A DNA stretch of 64,000 bases from the NCBI RefSeq assembly GCF_005047655.1, contig NZ_SUKF01000006.1, positions 223,388 to 287,387 on the forward strand, written 5' to 3'. This DNA comes from Sinimarinibacterium arenosum (GTDB lineage Bacteria > Pseudomonadota > Gammaproteobacteria > Nevskiales > Nevskiaceae). This document shows positions 10,300 through 19,137 of this stretch, one piece after another. The position numbers and the translations under genes are program-made. Under the pieces are notes generated by a model. It made no database searches. It was not told where the DNA came from and saw only the letters and a program-made list of their open reading frames with translations. The stretch's first letter is position 1. The number at the start of each line of letters is the position of its first letter.

Positions 10300-11511
10300 G
10301 TGATCTCGAACGCCCAACCCGACGCACCGCCATCGATGCGCCACGGCACCGCAGCCGAAGTCTTCGGGACATCGCTGCGCCTGGGACTGACGTCCTTTGG
10401 CGGACCCGTCGCGCACCTGGGTTATTTCGAACGCATCTATGTGCGCGAACGCCAATGGATCAGTGTCGATGCCTATACGCAGCTGGTCGCACTGTGCCAG
10501 CTGCTGCCTGGACCCGCGAGCAGCCAGCTTGGCTTTCTGATCGGATGGCGCCGTGCCGGCTGGCGCGGTGCGCTGGCCGCATGGCTCGGCTTTACCGCAC
10601 CGTCCGCGGTCCTGATGTACGCAGCCGCGATGGGGGCCGTATCAGCCGACAGTGCGACAGCGCTGGCCGTACTGCATGGACTCAAGCTGGTGGCCGTCGC
10701 GGTGGTGGCGCAGGCGGTCTGGAGCATGGCGCGACGGCTGTGCACCACCCGCGCAATGATCGCGATCGCCCTGCTTGGCGGAACACTGCAGCTGGTGGCC
10801 GGCGGCACCCTGACACAGATGCTGGTCTTGCTGCTTGGCGCCATAGGCGGCGTGATCTGGGGCCGCAGTGCACTTTCGCCGGTTGACGTCCCGCTCATGG
10901 GCATCAATGTACGAACTGCCGTGATCGCTCTGGGCGTGTTTGCACTGCTGCTCGTCAGCCTGCCGCTTCTGGCCCTGCAGAGCCCGCACGGACTATGGGC
11001 GTTGGCGGACGTGTTCTATCGCGCCGGCGCGCTGGTCTTTGGCGGCGGTCACGTGGTGTTGCCACTGCTCAGCGACGCACTGGTGCCGCCGCACTGGATT
11101 TCGGCGGACCGGTTCGTCGCCGGCTACGGTCTGGCGCAGGCAGTGCCGGGGCCGATGTTCAGCCTGTCGGCGTATCTGGGGGCCGCCAGCCTGCCGCAGA
11201 TGCCGATGACGGCGGCAGCCATCGCGCTGCTGGCGATCTTTCTGCCCGGACTGCTGATCGCGGTGGCCGGCGCCTCAATGTGGTCCCAACTGTCGCGTCA
11301 TTCCGGCATGCGCTCCGCGCTCCTTGGCATCAACGCCGCAGTCGTCGGCATCCTCGCCGCCGCCCTGGTCGACCCGGTCTGGGTCACCGCGATCCGCAGC
11401 GTGGCGGATATCGGCATCGCGGCCCTGGGTGCCGCACTTCTGGCCCACGGCAGGCTGCCTCCACTGGGCGTGCTGGTCCTGTGCACGGTGTTGGGCGCTA
11501 CCGCGGCCTGA
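10300..11511 (+). CDS. chrA: Chromate efflux transporter ChrA (two CHR domains)
   Basis: 403 residues from GTG 10300; ATG 10336 would give 391 residues and is an equally good start. Two homologous CHR halves are visible: LGLTSFGGPVAHLGYFE with QLLPGPASSQ in the first, and AGALVFGGGHVVLPLL with AQAVPGPMFSLSAYLG in the second. About ten hydrophobic segments fit an inner-membrane transporter. The family exports chromate. No chromate regulator or reductase lies beside it; the neighbours are msrA (divergent) and a hemerythrin gene. Confidence 0.93.
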   Translation: MISNAQPDAPPSMRHGTAAEVFGTSLRLGLTSFGGPVAHLGYFERIYVRERQWISVDAYTQLVALCQLLPGPASSQLGFLIGWRRAGWRGALAAWLGFTAPSAVLMYAAAMGAVSADSATALAVLHGLKLVAVAVVAQAVWSMARRLCTTRAMIAIALLGGTLQLVAGGTLTQMLVLLLGAIGGVIWGRSALSPVDVPLMGINVRTAVIALGVFALLLVSLPLLALQSPHGLWALADVFYRAGALVFGGGHVVLPLLSDALVPPHWISADRFVAGYGLAQAVPGPMFSLSAYLGAASLPQMPMTAAAIALLAIFLPGLLIAVAGASMWSQLSRHSGMRSALLGINAAVVGILAAALVDPVWVTAIRSVADIGIAALGAALLAHGRLPPLGVLVLCTVLGATAA

Positions 11512-11634
11512 TGCTTAGGCAAGATTTAGTGTTGTCTTAGCGAACATTTAGCAAGCGCGCGTTCCGGCTTCCCCTAGCATTCCTGGCGTCCACTCTTGCC
11601 CCTTACCGGGGCGCTTGAATCAGGAGCACCAGGC

Positions 11635-12306
11635 ATGCACACCCCCCATGAACGCTATGACATCTATGGCCAGATCCACCGCGCGCTGCGCGCTGCGATG
11701 TCGCAAACGCTGGTCGACCTCGGCCGTGTCGACGCCGCCAGCGACGTGTCGGTCGAAACCGCGATGCAGGATGTCGACAACCTGCTGAAATTCTGCCTCG
11801 GTCATCTGGAGCACGAGAACGTTTTCGTTCACGCAGCGATGGATGCGCGCCGTCCCGGTTCATCGCACAAGACCGCTTCGGATCACGACCAGCACCTGTC
11901 GGCGATCGACATGCTGACGCGCGACATCGGGCGTGTACGTTCCAGCAGCGGTGCCGAACGGCGCGCGCGACTGCTTGCGCTGTACCAGCACCTCAGCGGC
12001 TTCGTCGCGGAAAACTTCGAACACATGCTGATCGAAGAGTCGTACAACAATGCGGTGCTGTGGGATCTGTACACCGACGCCGAGATCGAGCAGATCGAGC
12101 GCAACCTGGTGGCATCGATCCCGCCGCCGCAGGCGGCCGAGGTCATGCGCCACATGCTGCCGGCAATCAGCCAGCCGGAACGTATCGAAAAGCTGGGGCA
12201 GATGCGCGCAGCGATGCCGGGTGAAGCGTTCCGCGGCCTGTTCGAGATGATCCTGCCGCTGGTGCCGCAGGCCGATCGCGTGCGCCTCGAAGCTGCCCTC
12301 GCCTGA
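11635..12306 (+). CDS. Hemerythrin-like (HHE) domain protein
   Basis: 223 residues. Histidines and glutamates in a four-helix pattern (FCLGHLEHENVFVHAAM, SDHDQHLSAID, ENFEHMLIEESYNN) are the expected diiron ligands. HHE proteins bind oxygen or nitric oxide or take part in iron-linked sensing. The start at 11635 is preceded by AGGAGC. The protein is cytoplasmic, with no signal peptide. It ends 7 bp before the convergent GAF-domain gene. Confidence 0.85.
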   Translation: MHTPHERYDIYGQIHRALRAAMSQTLVDLGRVDAASDVSVETAMQDVDNLLKFCLGHLEHENVFVHAAMDARRPGSSHKTASDHDQHLSAIDMLTRDIGRVRSSSGAERRARLLALYQHLSGFVAENFEHMLIEESYNNAVLWDLYTDAEIEQIERNLVASIPPPQAAEVMRHMLPAISQPERIEKLGQMRAAMPGEAFRGLFEMILPLVPQADRVRLEAALA

Positions 12307-12313
12307 TGGCGCC

Positions 12314-13654
12314 CTAGCGCTGTTCTTCCAGTCGCAATGGCCGGCCGACGCGCAGACGAAAACGCCCGCGGCCGGTTTTTTCGATCCTGATGAAATCGCA
12401 GCGCTCGGCCAGTCGCTTGGTCAGCAGGATCAGCCTTGCTTCGAGATTGTCGACGATGTCCGGCAGCCGCAGTGACGCATCAAGGCGCAGCTCGCGGTTG
12501 CTGAACTCGTCACGATGCTCGGCCTGATGCACGCTCAACAGCTTCCACAGGATCGCGCCGGCGACGCCCTTGATCAGGTAGTCGTCGCCGATGAAGATGC
12601 TGTTGTCCGCAACATAGCGTCGTACCGTCACCGTCGGCGCGTCCTGCGGCTGATCCGGTGCGGCACCCGCGAGCGGCTCGGCATCGGCGTCGGCGCAGGC
12701 GGCAATTCCCGCCATCGTCGTCCCGAGCTGACTCGCCAGCATCGCCAGCGCATCTTCCTCGTCGTAGCCGAAGCGCTGATCCTGTGCTGACTCGACATAG
12801 ATCACGCCGAGTACGGTGTCGTCCGCCACGATCGGCACGGCGAGCTGGCTGTGCGGTGAGGGAAGTCCCGGAAACGGAATCTCGGTCTCGATCGAATCGA
12901 TCACACCCTGCGCCAGCGCCGCGTCGCGCACCGCGAGGCTGTAGGCGTACTCATGGGTCATATATGAAATGCCGATCGGTGTGCGCTGCTGTGCGCTGAC
13001 ACCGATGACGCCGGCGCCAAACGGGATTTCCGCGCCGATACCGGAATCGCTGTAGCCGCGTGTGGCGACGGCATACAGTTTGTTGCCGGCCTGATCGCAC
13101 AGCAGCAGCATCGAATGCGTGATGCCGAATTCCCGATCGAGGTCGGCCAGGAAATCGTCAAGCAGCGGCTCCAGCGCGCGATGCCGCGCGATGTTGCCGC
13201 TGACGCGGCGCATCGCCGACAGCAGATTCACGCAGCCGCCCGGACGCGGCAGCGTCGGTCCCGGCACCGTATGGATTTCCAGCACACGGTAGATGTCCGA
13301 TCCGCGCAACATGAAGACGCCGGTCATTCCGGTCAGCGACGCGATGCCGGCCAGCTTCGCCTTCATGCTTTCGAACAGTGCGCCCTCGGATTCGGTGCGC
13401 TCGTAGCACACACTGAGGCGGTACTTGGCGCCGGTCTCCGGATCGATCACCTGCACCGTCGCCTGCGGATTTGCCAGGATGTTCTCGCGTGTCTTGTTGA
13501 AGAACTGGAACGACAACGCGATGTGATCGCGATCGACGCGATGCACCTGGGACACCAGCGTGATGTTCGGCACGCCATCGACCGCGCAGGTCGCAATCAC
13601 GCCCGGGATGCCGCCCTCCAGGCAACCGCGGATGTCGTCGACGTTCAGTGTCAC
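12314..13654 (-). CDS. PPOX (flavin split-barrel) - GAF - winged-helix-like fusion protein
   Basis: 446 residues. Residues 1-~130 resemble the pyridoxamine-phosphate-oxidase-like split barrel (IPGVIATCAVDGVPNITLVS, LSFQFFNKTRENI). A GAF domain follows (~150-320: LYAVATRGYSDSGIGAEIPF, LAVPIVADDTVLGVIYVES). The last ~110 residues resemble a winged-helix output (AILWKLLSVHQAEHRDEFSN, IVDNLEARLILLTKRLAERC). It starts with GTG, which overlaps the upstream stop as GTGA, so it is translationally coupled to the small split-barrel gene before it. A cytoplasmic redox or ligand-sensing regulator is plausible, not proven. Confidence 0.8.
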   Translation of the reverse strand: MTLNVDDIRGCLEGGIPGVIATCAVDGVPNITLVSQVHRVDRDHIALSFQFFNKTRENILANPQATVQVIDPETGAKYRLSVCYERTESEGALFESMKAKLAGIASLTGMTGVFMLRGSDIYRVLEIHTVPGPTLPRPGGCVNLLSAMRRVSGNIARHRALEPLLDDFLADLDREFGITHSMLLLCDQAGNKLYAVATRGYSDSGIGAEIPFGAGVIGVSAQQRTPIGISYMTHEYAYSLAVRDAALAQGVIDSIETEIPFPGLPSPHSQLAVPIVADDTVLGVIYVESAQDQRFGYDEEDALAMLASQLGTTMAGIAACADADAEPLAGAAPDQPQDAPTVTVRRYVADNSIFIGDDYLIKGVAGAILWKLLSVHQAEHRDEFSNRELRLDASLRLPDIVDNLEARLILLTKRLAERCDFIRIEKTGRGRFRLRVGRPLRLEEQR

Positions 13655-14154
13655 GCCGCGCTCCCGAGCCGCTGCCCGGCGCCGGGCCCGGGGGTCTGCA
13701 CGAACTGCGCTGACGGCCGCATCACCACGGCGACGAGATCGTTCTCGTCGATCCCCAGAAATATTTCGGTGAACTCCGGCGCATGCCCGATGGCATCGAG
13801 CGACGCGATGAATTTGCGCAGGTAGGTGCGCGCGGCCTCGATGTCGTCGACATCGGCATCAACCACGCGCGCGCCGCTGGCCTTGATCTGCAGCGTGCGG
13901 TGGCTGTCGACGTTGGAGAACACCGCGGCCACCTCGCCGCAGGCCTCGACGTCTGCGAGCAATGCGGCGGTCTGGGCCCGCACCAGCAGGACACGAATCT
14001 CGGCACGGTCAGCGCTGACGCGGGCGCCACAGCAGCGTGCGACCGACGGCCGCAGCTGGGCATCGCGCGAGGCGACATTGATCGATACGCCGGACGTGAC
14101 AAAGGTCGCCGTCGCCTCGTCAATGCCGGCTGCGGGGGGGTATTTCTGGACCAT
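13651..14154 (-). CDS. Stand-alone pyridoxamine 5'-phosphate oxidase-like flavin-binding protein
   Basis: 167 residues from ATG 14154. FVTSGVSINVASRDAQLRPS, RVLLVRAQTAALLADVEACG and VAAVFSNVDSHRTLQIKA fit the FMN split-barrel family. Function cannot be assigned beyond flavin (or F420/haem) binding. Longer in-frame extensions upstream look non-coding. It is the first gene of a two-gene unit with the PPOX-GAF fusion and is divergent from the quinohemoprotein dehydrogenase, with about 145 bp between the starts. Confidence 0.8.
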   Translation of the reverse strand: MVQKYPPAAGIDEATATFVTSGVSINVASRDAQLRPSVARCCGARVSADRAEIRVLLVRAQTAALLADVEACGEVAAVFSNVDSHRTLQIKASGARVVDADVDDIEAARTYLRKFIASLDAIGHAPEFTEIFLGIDENDLVAVVMRPSAQFVQTPGPGAGQRLGSAA

Positions 14155-14299
14155 GGCGCATCGTAATCTGGCCCTGTCCCCGACGGAAGCCAGACAGCGC
14201 CCGGTGCCGGAATACTGCATATGGCCGAAGGTGGTGCGCCGCAAAGCCCTCATAATCAAGCGGATAACAATCCAATCCGTGCACAAGCGGGGAGACAGC

Positions 14300-16462
14300 A
14301 TGCGCAACTCACACCAGGCTCGGCGGCGCCACCATGGCCGATCGCTCACCACCGTGGTACTCGGCTGCGGCCTGACTCTGTGCGCGAGTCTGGCGTCGGC
14401 CACGACCATCGACAATACCGCGCTGGGCAACGAGCAGGACGGCCGCAACTGGGCCGCATGGGGTCGCACCTTCAGCGAACAGCGCTTCAGCCCGCTGGAC
14501 CAGATCAACACCCAGACCATCGGCCGGCTCGGCCTGGCGTGGTCGATGGAAGTCCCGGACGTCTGGAACGTCTCGACCCAGCCGCTGGAAGTTGACGGCA
14601 CCATCTACTTCGCCGCCGGTTACAGCGTGATTCATGCCGTCGACGCACTCACCGGCAAGCTGCTGTGGAAATACGACCCCAAGGTCGATCCGCTGAAGAT
14701 GCGCATGGCCTGGGGCAGCCGTGGCATGGCTTACTGGAACGGCAAGGTCTACGCCGGCGTGCAGGATGGCCGTCTCTACGCGCTGGACGCCAAGACCGGC
14801 GCGCTGCTGTGGGAAACCTTGACCACCGAACCGGGCGACAACCGTTACATCACCGGCGCACCGCGGGTGTTCAACGGCAAGATCATCGTCGGTCACGGTG
14901 GCGCCGACTTCGGTCAGGTGCGCGGCTACGTCACCGTGTACGACGCAGAAACCGGCAAGCAGGACTGGCGCTGGTACGCCGTGCCGGGCAATCCCGCCGA
15001 CGGTTTCGAAAGTCCGGAACTGGAGATGGCGGCCAAGACCTGGACCGGCGAGTGGTGGAAGTTCGGCGGCGGCGGCACCGTCTGGAACGCGATGACCTAC
15101 GACCCAGAGTTCAATCGCATCTATCTGGGCACCGGCAACGGCTCGCCGTGGAATCACAAGCTGCGTTCGCCGGACGGCGGCGACAACCTGTTCCTGTGCT
15201 CGGTGGTCGCGCTCGACGCTGACACCGGCGCATACCTCTGGCATTACCAGACCACGCCGGGCGAGAGCTGGGACTTCAACTCGACCATGGACATGGTGCT
15301 GGCAACGCTCGAGATCGACGGCAAGCCGCGCAAGGTGCTGATGCATGCGCCGAAGAACGGTTTCTTCTACGTCATCGACCGTGAAACCGGCAGACTGATC
15401 TCGGCCGAGAAACTCGGCAAGGTCACCTGGGCCGATCACATCGACATGGCCACCGGCCGTCCGGTCGAAGTCCCCGGTGCGCGCTACGAGGACGGCGAAG
15501 CGCTGATCTGGCCGGGCTCCGGCGGCATGCACAACTGGCACCCGATGGCATTCAGCCCCGACACCGGGCTGGTCTACATTCCGACGCGCAATCTGGCCGG
15601 TTACTACAACGACGAAGGCCGCGACCCCAAGACCTGGAAGATGGTGCCGGGCGATGTTCTGGGACTGAAGGGCTTTTTCGACGACATCCCCAAGGAAGCC
15701 GGCTCCAGTGCGCTGCTGGCCTGGGATCCGGTACACCAGAAGAAGGTCTGGGAACAGCCCACGCCGGGCGCGACCAACGGTGGCGTCATCGTCACTCACG
15801 GCGGCCTGGTGTTCCAGGGCCGCGCCGACGGCCGCTTCGTCGTCAACGATGCCAAGACCGGCGACGAACTGTGGAGTCACGACATGGGCGTCGGCACCCA
15901 GGCGCCGCCGATGACCTTCGAAGTCGACGGCAAGCAGTACGTGTCGATCCTCGCCGGCTGGGGCGGCGCACCGTCGCTGCTCGGCTCGCTGTCGGCTCAG
16001 CACGGCTGGGTCGGCCGCCAGTATCCGCGGCGCCTGCTGACGTTCGCACTCGATGGTCATGAGCGCTTGCCGCCCTCGCCCGCACCGATCGCGAAGGTCG
16101 AGCCGATCGACGATCCGGCGTTCGTGGTCGATCCGAAGCGGGCCGAACAGGGCAAGCATCTCTACAGCCGCTGCGTGATCTGCCACGGCACCGCCGCCGT
16201 GGCCGGCGGTTACGCGCCGGACCTGCGCGCATCCGCCATCCCGCTGTCGGCCGACGCGTTCAAGGCGATCGTGCATGACGGCGGTCTGCTCTCACGCGGC
16301 ATGCCGGTATTCCCGGAACTCAGCGACGAGGATCTGGACAGCCTGCGCCACTACATCCGCGAACGTGCGCGCTACGAACCATCGGCCTGGGACCAGATCA
16401 AGGCGATCTGGAACTATGTGGTGCTGCTGATCAAGATGCAGCTGGCCAAGCACGGCTGGTAA
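14300..16462 (+). CDS. PQQ-dependent quinohemoprotein alcohol dehydrogenase
   Basis: 720 residues from ATG 14300 (GGGGAG upstream). The signal peptide is TVVLGCGLTLCASLASA. The eight-bladed propeller carries repeats such as YALDAKTGALLWE, GTGNGSPWNHK and HYQTTPGESWDFNS; the Asp after SW matches the catalytic base of the family. The C-terminal cytochrome c domain has CVICH (~residue 625) and a distal Met region (RGMPVFPEL). It oxidises an alcohol in the periplasm and passes electrons to haem c. The vicinal Cys-Cys pair of classical enzymes is replaced (see findings). The substrate is unknown. Confidence 0.93.
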   Translation: MRNSHQARRRHHGRSLTTVVLGCGLTLCASLASATTIDNTALGNEQDGRNWAAWGRTFSEQRFSPLDQINTQTIGRLGLAWSMEVPDVWNVSTQPLEVDGTIYFAAGYSVIHAVDALTGKLLWKYDPKVDPLKMRMAWGSRGMAYWNGKVYAGVQDGRLYALDAKTGALLWETLTTEPGDNRYITGAPRVFNGKIIVGHGGADFGQVRGYVTVYDAETGKQDWRWYAVPGNPADGFESPELEMAAKTWTGEWWKFGGGGTVWNAMTYDPEFNRIYLGTGNGSPWNHKLRSPDGGDNLFLCSVVALDADTGAYLWHYQTTPGESWDFNSTMDMVLATLEIDGKPRKVLMHAPKNGFFYVIDRETGRLISAEKLGKVTWADHIDMATGRPVEVPGARYEDGEALIWPGSGGMHNWHPMAFSPDTGLVYIPTRNLAGYYNDEGRDPKTWKMVPGDVLGLKGFFDDIPKEAGSSALLAWDPVHQKKVWEQPTPGATNGGVIVTHGGLVFQGRADGRFVVNDAKTGDELWSHDMGVGTQAPPMTFEVDGKQYVSILAGWGGAPSLLGSLSAQHGWVGRQYPRRLLTFALDGHERLPPSPAPIAKVEPIDDPAFVVDPKRAEQGKHLYSRCVICHGTAAVAGGYAPDLRASAIPLSADAFKAIVHDGGLLSRGMPVFPELSDEDLDSLRHYIRERARYEPSAWDQIKAIWNYVVLLIKMQLAKHGW

Positions 16463-16482
16463 GGCCGCTGTCCTGAATTGCG

Positions 16483-16517
16483 CGAGTCTTCCCCTGCCGC
16501 GCGCGGGGGAAGGCTCG
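16483..16517 (+). terminator. Stem-loop after the quinohemoprotein dehydrogenase gene
   Basis: A 12-bp stem (CGAGTCTTCCCC with a partner differing by one G-U pair) and a ~11-base GC-rich loop lie 20 bases after the stop codon. There is no T-run, so it may be an RNA 3'-end stabiliser or a weak terminator. Confidence 0.45.
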
Positions 16518-16697
16518 TACGGCGCGCATCCGCCTATACTTGCGCCTTCGCGGGTGTGGCAGCTGTTGTCCTGCCCCAAGCCACCCGCTCCGTTCCTGCC
16601 GGATCTGCCCCGCTTGGGGCACACCGCATTTCGGGAACTATTTCGGCATCCAGGCCTCTATCGCCTACGCCCACAACACGTTCGGAATTCAGAGTTG

Positions 16698-17696
16698 ATG
16701 GAAGACAGCCGCAGTCTTGATGTCGCCGCAGCCACGCTGCGCCCGGCCTTCGATGCGCTCAGCCGCTACCTCAATACGCAGATCCTCGGGCAGCCGCTGC
16801 TGGTGGAGCGCCTGCTGATCGCGCTGCTTGCCGACGGTCATCTTCTGGTCGAAGGCCCGCCCGGCCTGGCCAAGACCCGCGCGATCAAGGCGCTGGCGCA
16901 CGGACTCGAAGGCGATTTCCAGCGCGTGCAGTTCACGCCGGACATGCTGCCGTCCGACCTCACCGGCTCCGACATCTATCACCCTGAAGACGGCGCGTTC
17001 CGTTTTCAGCGCGGACCGCTGTTCCACAACCTGATCCTCGCCGACGAGATCAATCGCGCACCGGCCAAGGTGCAATCCGCGCTGCTCGAAGCGATGGCCG
17101 AGCATCAGATCAGCGTCGGCAATGCCAGCTATCGCCTGCCGCAGTTGTTCCTGGTGATGGCAACGCAGAATCCGATCGAACAGGAAGGCACCTATCCGCT
17201 GCCGGAAGCCCAGCTCGACCGCTTCATGCTGCACACGCTGGTCGACTATCCCGATCGCGCCACCACCTTGCAGATCATGGCGTTGTCGCGCCGCGAGGCC
17301 GCATCCGCCGTCGAGCTGCCGCCACCACCGCACCCGGTGTCGCAGGACTCGGTCTTCGCCGCACGCCGCGAAGTGCTGAATCTGACCCTGAGCGATGCGG
17401 TGGCCGAGTACATCGCCGCGCTGATCGAAGCCACGCACAAGCCCGCGCTGTACAGCGCAACCCTGGCCGAATGGCTGCGCTGGGGCGCGAGCCCGCGCGC
17501 GGCGATCGCGATCGAACGTTGCGCCCGCGCGCGCGCCTGGCTGCAGGGCCGCGACTACGTCAGCCCCGAAGACGTGCAAGCCATCGCCCCCGACGCCCTG
17601 CGTCACCGTCTGCTGCTCGACTACGGCGCCCAGGCACGCGGCGTCACCGCACAGGCCTGCGTCGAGGAACTGCTGAACCACGTTCCGGCACCGTGA
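16698..17696 (+). CDS. MoxR-family AAA+ ATPase
   Basis: 332 residues from ATG 16698. Walker A is GPPGLAKT, Walker B is LILADEINRAP, and the sensor region is LVMATQNPIEQEGTYPLPEA followed by QLDRF. MoxR ATPases act as chaperones that mature partner VWA-domain proteins. It heads a seven-gene run to 23978 in which most genes overlap by 1-4 bases, so it is almost certainly one operon for a membrane-associated VWA complex. Confidence 0.95.
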   Translation: MEDSRSLDVAAATLRPAFDALSRYLNTQILGQPLLVERLLIALLADGHLLVEGPPGLAKTRAIKALAHGLEGDFQRVQFTPDMLPSDLTGSDIYHPEDGAFRFQRGPLFHNLILADEINRAPAKVQSALLEAMAEHQISVGNASYRLPQLFLVMATQNPIEQEGTYPLPEAQLDRFMLHTLVDYPDRATTLQIMALSRREAASAVELPPPPHPVSQDSVFAARREVLNLTLSDAVAEYIAALIEATHKPALYSATLAEWLRWGASPRAAIAIERCARARAWLQGRDYVSPEDVQAIAPDALRHRLLLDYGAQARGVTAQACVEELLNHVPAP

Positions 17697-18622
17697 CCTC
17701 CACCGCGCTGCATCCCGATCTGAGCGAGCTGCTGGCGCTGCGCGGTGCCGCGCACGGCCTCAGCCTGCACGCGCATCGGCCGGCGCTGGCGCGACTGCAT
17801 GGCGGACATCGCAGTGCACAGCGCGGTCGCGGTCTGGAATTCGAAGAAGTGCGTCTGTACGCGCCCGGAGACGATGCCCGCACGATCGACTGGCGTGTCA
17901 CCGCGCGTCGCGGCAAGCCGCACACGAAATTGTTCCGAGAGGAACGCGAGCGCCCGGTGTGGATCGTTGCCGATCTGCATCCGGGCCTGTACTTCGGCAG
18001 CCGCCGCCAGCTCAAGTCCGCACTGCTGCTGCGCGCTGCTGCACTACTGGGCTGGGTTGCAAGCAGCGGCGGCGACCGCCTCGGCGGTGTCATCAGCGGC
18101 GGCGACCGACCCCGCATCCTGCCGCCACGTGCGCGCCAGGCCGGCGTGCTGCCCCTGCTTGAAGCACTGGTCGAAGCACAGCCGCGCGCGCCGGCGCTGC
18201 CGCAGCCGGGGGCACTGACCGATGCCCTGCTGGCGCTGCGTCCGCTGGTTCAGCCAGGCAGTCTGGTGCTGCTGCTCAGTGATTTTGCCGGCCTCGATAC
18301 GCAGAACGCTGATACCGGCGCAGCGGAAACCGCGCTGTCGATCATCGCCGCACGCAGCGACTGCCGCATGCTGTGGCTGACCGATCCGCTCGAATCGCAG
18401 GGCCTGCCGTCAGGACGCTACCGCGTCGGCGTACCCGGACGTCTGTGGTGGCTGGACGGCAGTCAGCAGCGTCGCGACTGGGACGCCGCATGGACGGCGC
18501 GCAGCGCGGCCATTCAAGCCGTCGCCCAGCGTCTGAACCTGCCGTTGACGCGCCTCGATACCGCGGACGCGGTCAGCGACTCGCTGCCCCCGCTGCTGCG
18601 CGAACCGCGCTGGGCTGCGTAG
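17693..18622 (+). CDS. DUF58 domain protein of the Bat operon
   Basis: 309 residues starting at GTG 17693, overlapping the MoxR stop as GTGA. GRGLEFEEVRLYAPGDDART with IDWRVTARRGKPHTKLFREE is the DUF58 signature. The C-terminal half is VWA-like (SLVLLLSDFAGLD). DUF58 proteins always travel with MoxR and are thought to be part of the same assembly; no enzymatic role is known. Confidence 0.93.
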   Translation: MTSTALHPDLSELLALRGAAHGLSLHAHRPALARLHGGHRSAQRGRGLEFEEVRLYAPGDDARTIDWRVTARRGKPHTKLFREERERPVWIVADLHPGLYFGSRRQLKSALLLRAAALLGWVASSGGDRLGGVISGGDRPRILPPRARQAGVLPLLEALVEAQPRAPALPQPGALTDALLALRPLVQPGSLVLLLSDFAGLDTQNADTGAAETALSIIAARSDCRMLWLTDPLESQGLPSGRYRVGVPGRLWWLDGSQQRRDWDAAWTARSAAIQAVAQRLNLPLTRLDTADAVSDSLPPLLREPRWAA

Positions 18623-18624
18623 TC

Positions 18625-19137
18625 ATGAGCACCCGTGCATCACCCGCCATGAATGGCGCCGCGAATCTGCTGCTGCAGCTGGCGCCGGATCACGCGCCGC
18701 CGCCGATCGGCTGGTGGCCGCCAGCGCCGGGCTGGTGGATTCTCGCTGCGCTGCTGATCGTCGCTGTCGTGCTGATCGTGTTGTGGCTGCGCAGCCCGCT
18801 GCGGCGCCTGCGCCGCGCGGCATTGCAGGAACTGCAGGCCATGCAATCCACCGACGACGACACTGCACTGGCGCAGGCGCTCGAACAGCTGGCGCGGCGC
18901 TATGCGGTTGCGCGCTACGGCCGCGCGCAGGTCGCGCGACTCAGTGGTCGGGCCTGGATCGACTTCGTCTGCGCACGCGGCGGCGACGCCTGGGCCGGCG
19001 CGCCGGGGCTGGCGTTGCTGCAGCACAGCTACGGTCATCGCGGCGACAGCCATCGCCAGCAGTGGCTGGCCGGTGTACGCGGCTTCGTGCGCCATCGCCG
19101 CCGCGACCCGCGCCGCCGTGCAGGGGGCGCGCCATGA
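18625..19137 (+). CDS. DUF4381 membrane protein
   Basis: 170 residues. One membrane helix near 40-65 (WWILAALLIVAVVLIVLWL) and a cytoplasmic Arg-rich tail. The position between DUF58 and the first VWA gene, and the IGWWPPAPGWW motif before the helix, match DUF4381 proteins of the Bat operon. It starts 2 bases after the DUF58 stop and overlaps the next gene by ATGA. Confidence 0.85.
   Translation: MSTRASPAMNGAANLLLQLAPDHAPPPIGWWPPAPGWWILAALLIVAVVLIVLWLRSPLRRLRRAALQELQAMQSTDDDTALAQALEQLARRYAVARYGRAQVARLSGRAWIDFVCARGGDAWAGAPGLALLQHSYGHRGDSHRQQWLAGVRGFVRHRRRDPRRRAGGAP

Noticed and set aside
14256-14274. AGCGGATAACAAT, like half a lac operator, before the quinohemoprotein dehydrogenase
   Set aside because: Only one half-site, no symmetric partner and no LacI-type regulator nearby; taken as chance.
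13826-14299. Long 5' extension of the quinohemoprotein dehydrogenase frame
   Set aside because: It would run antisense through the small split-barrel gene; the signal peptide and ribosome-binding site fix the start at 14300.
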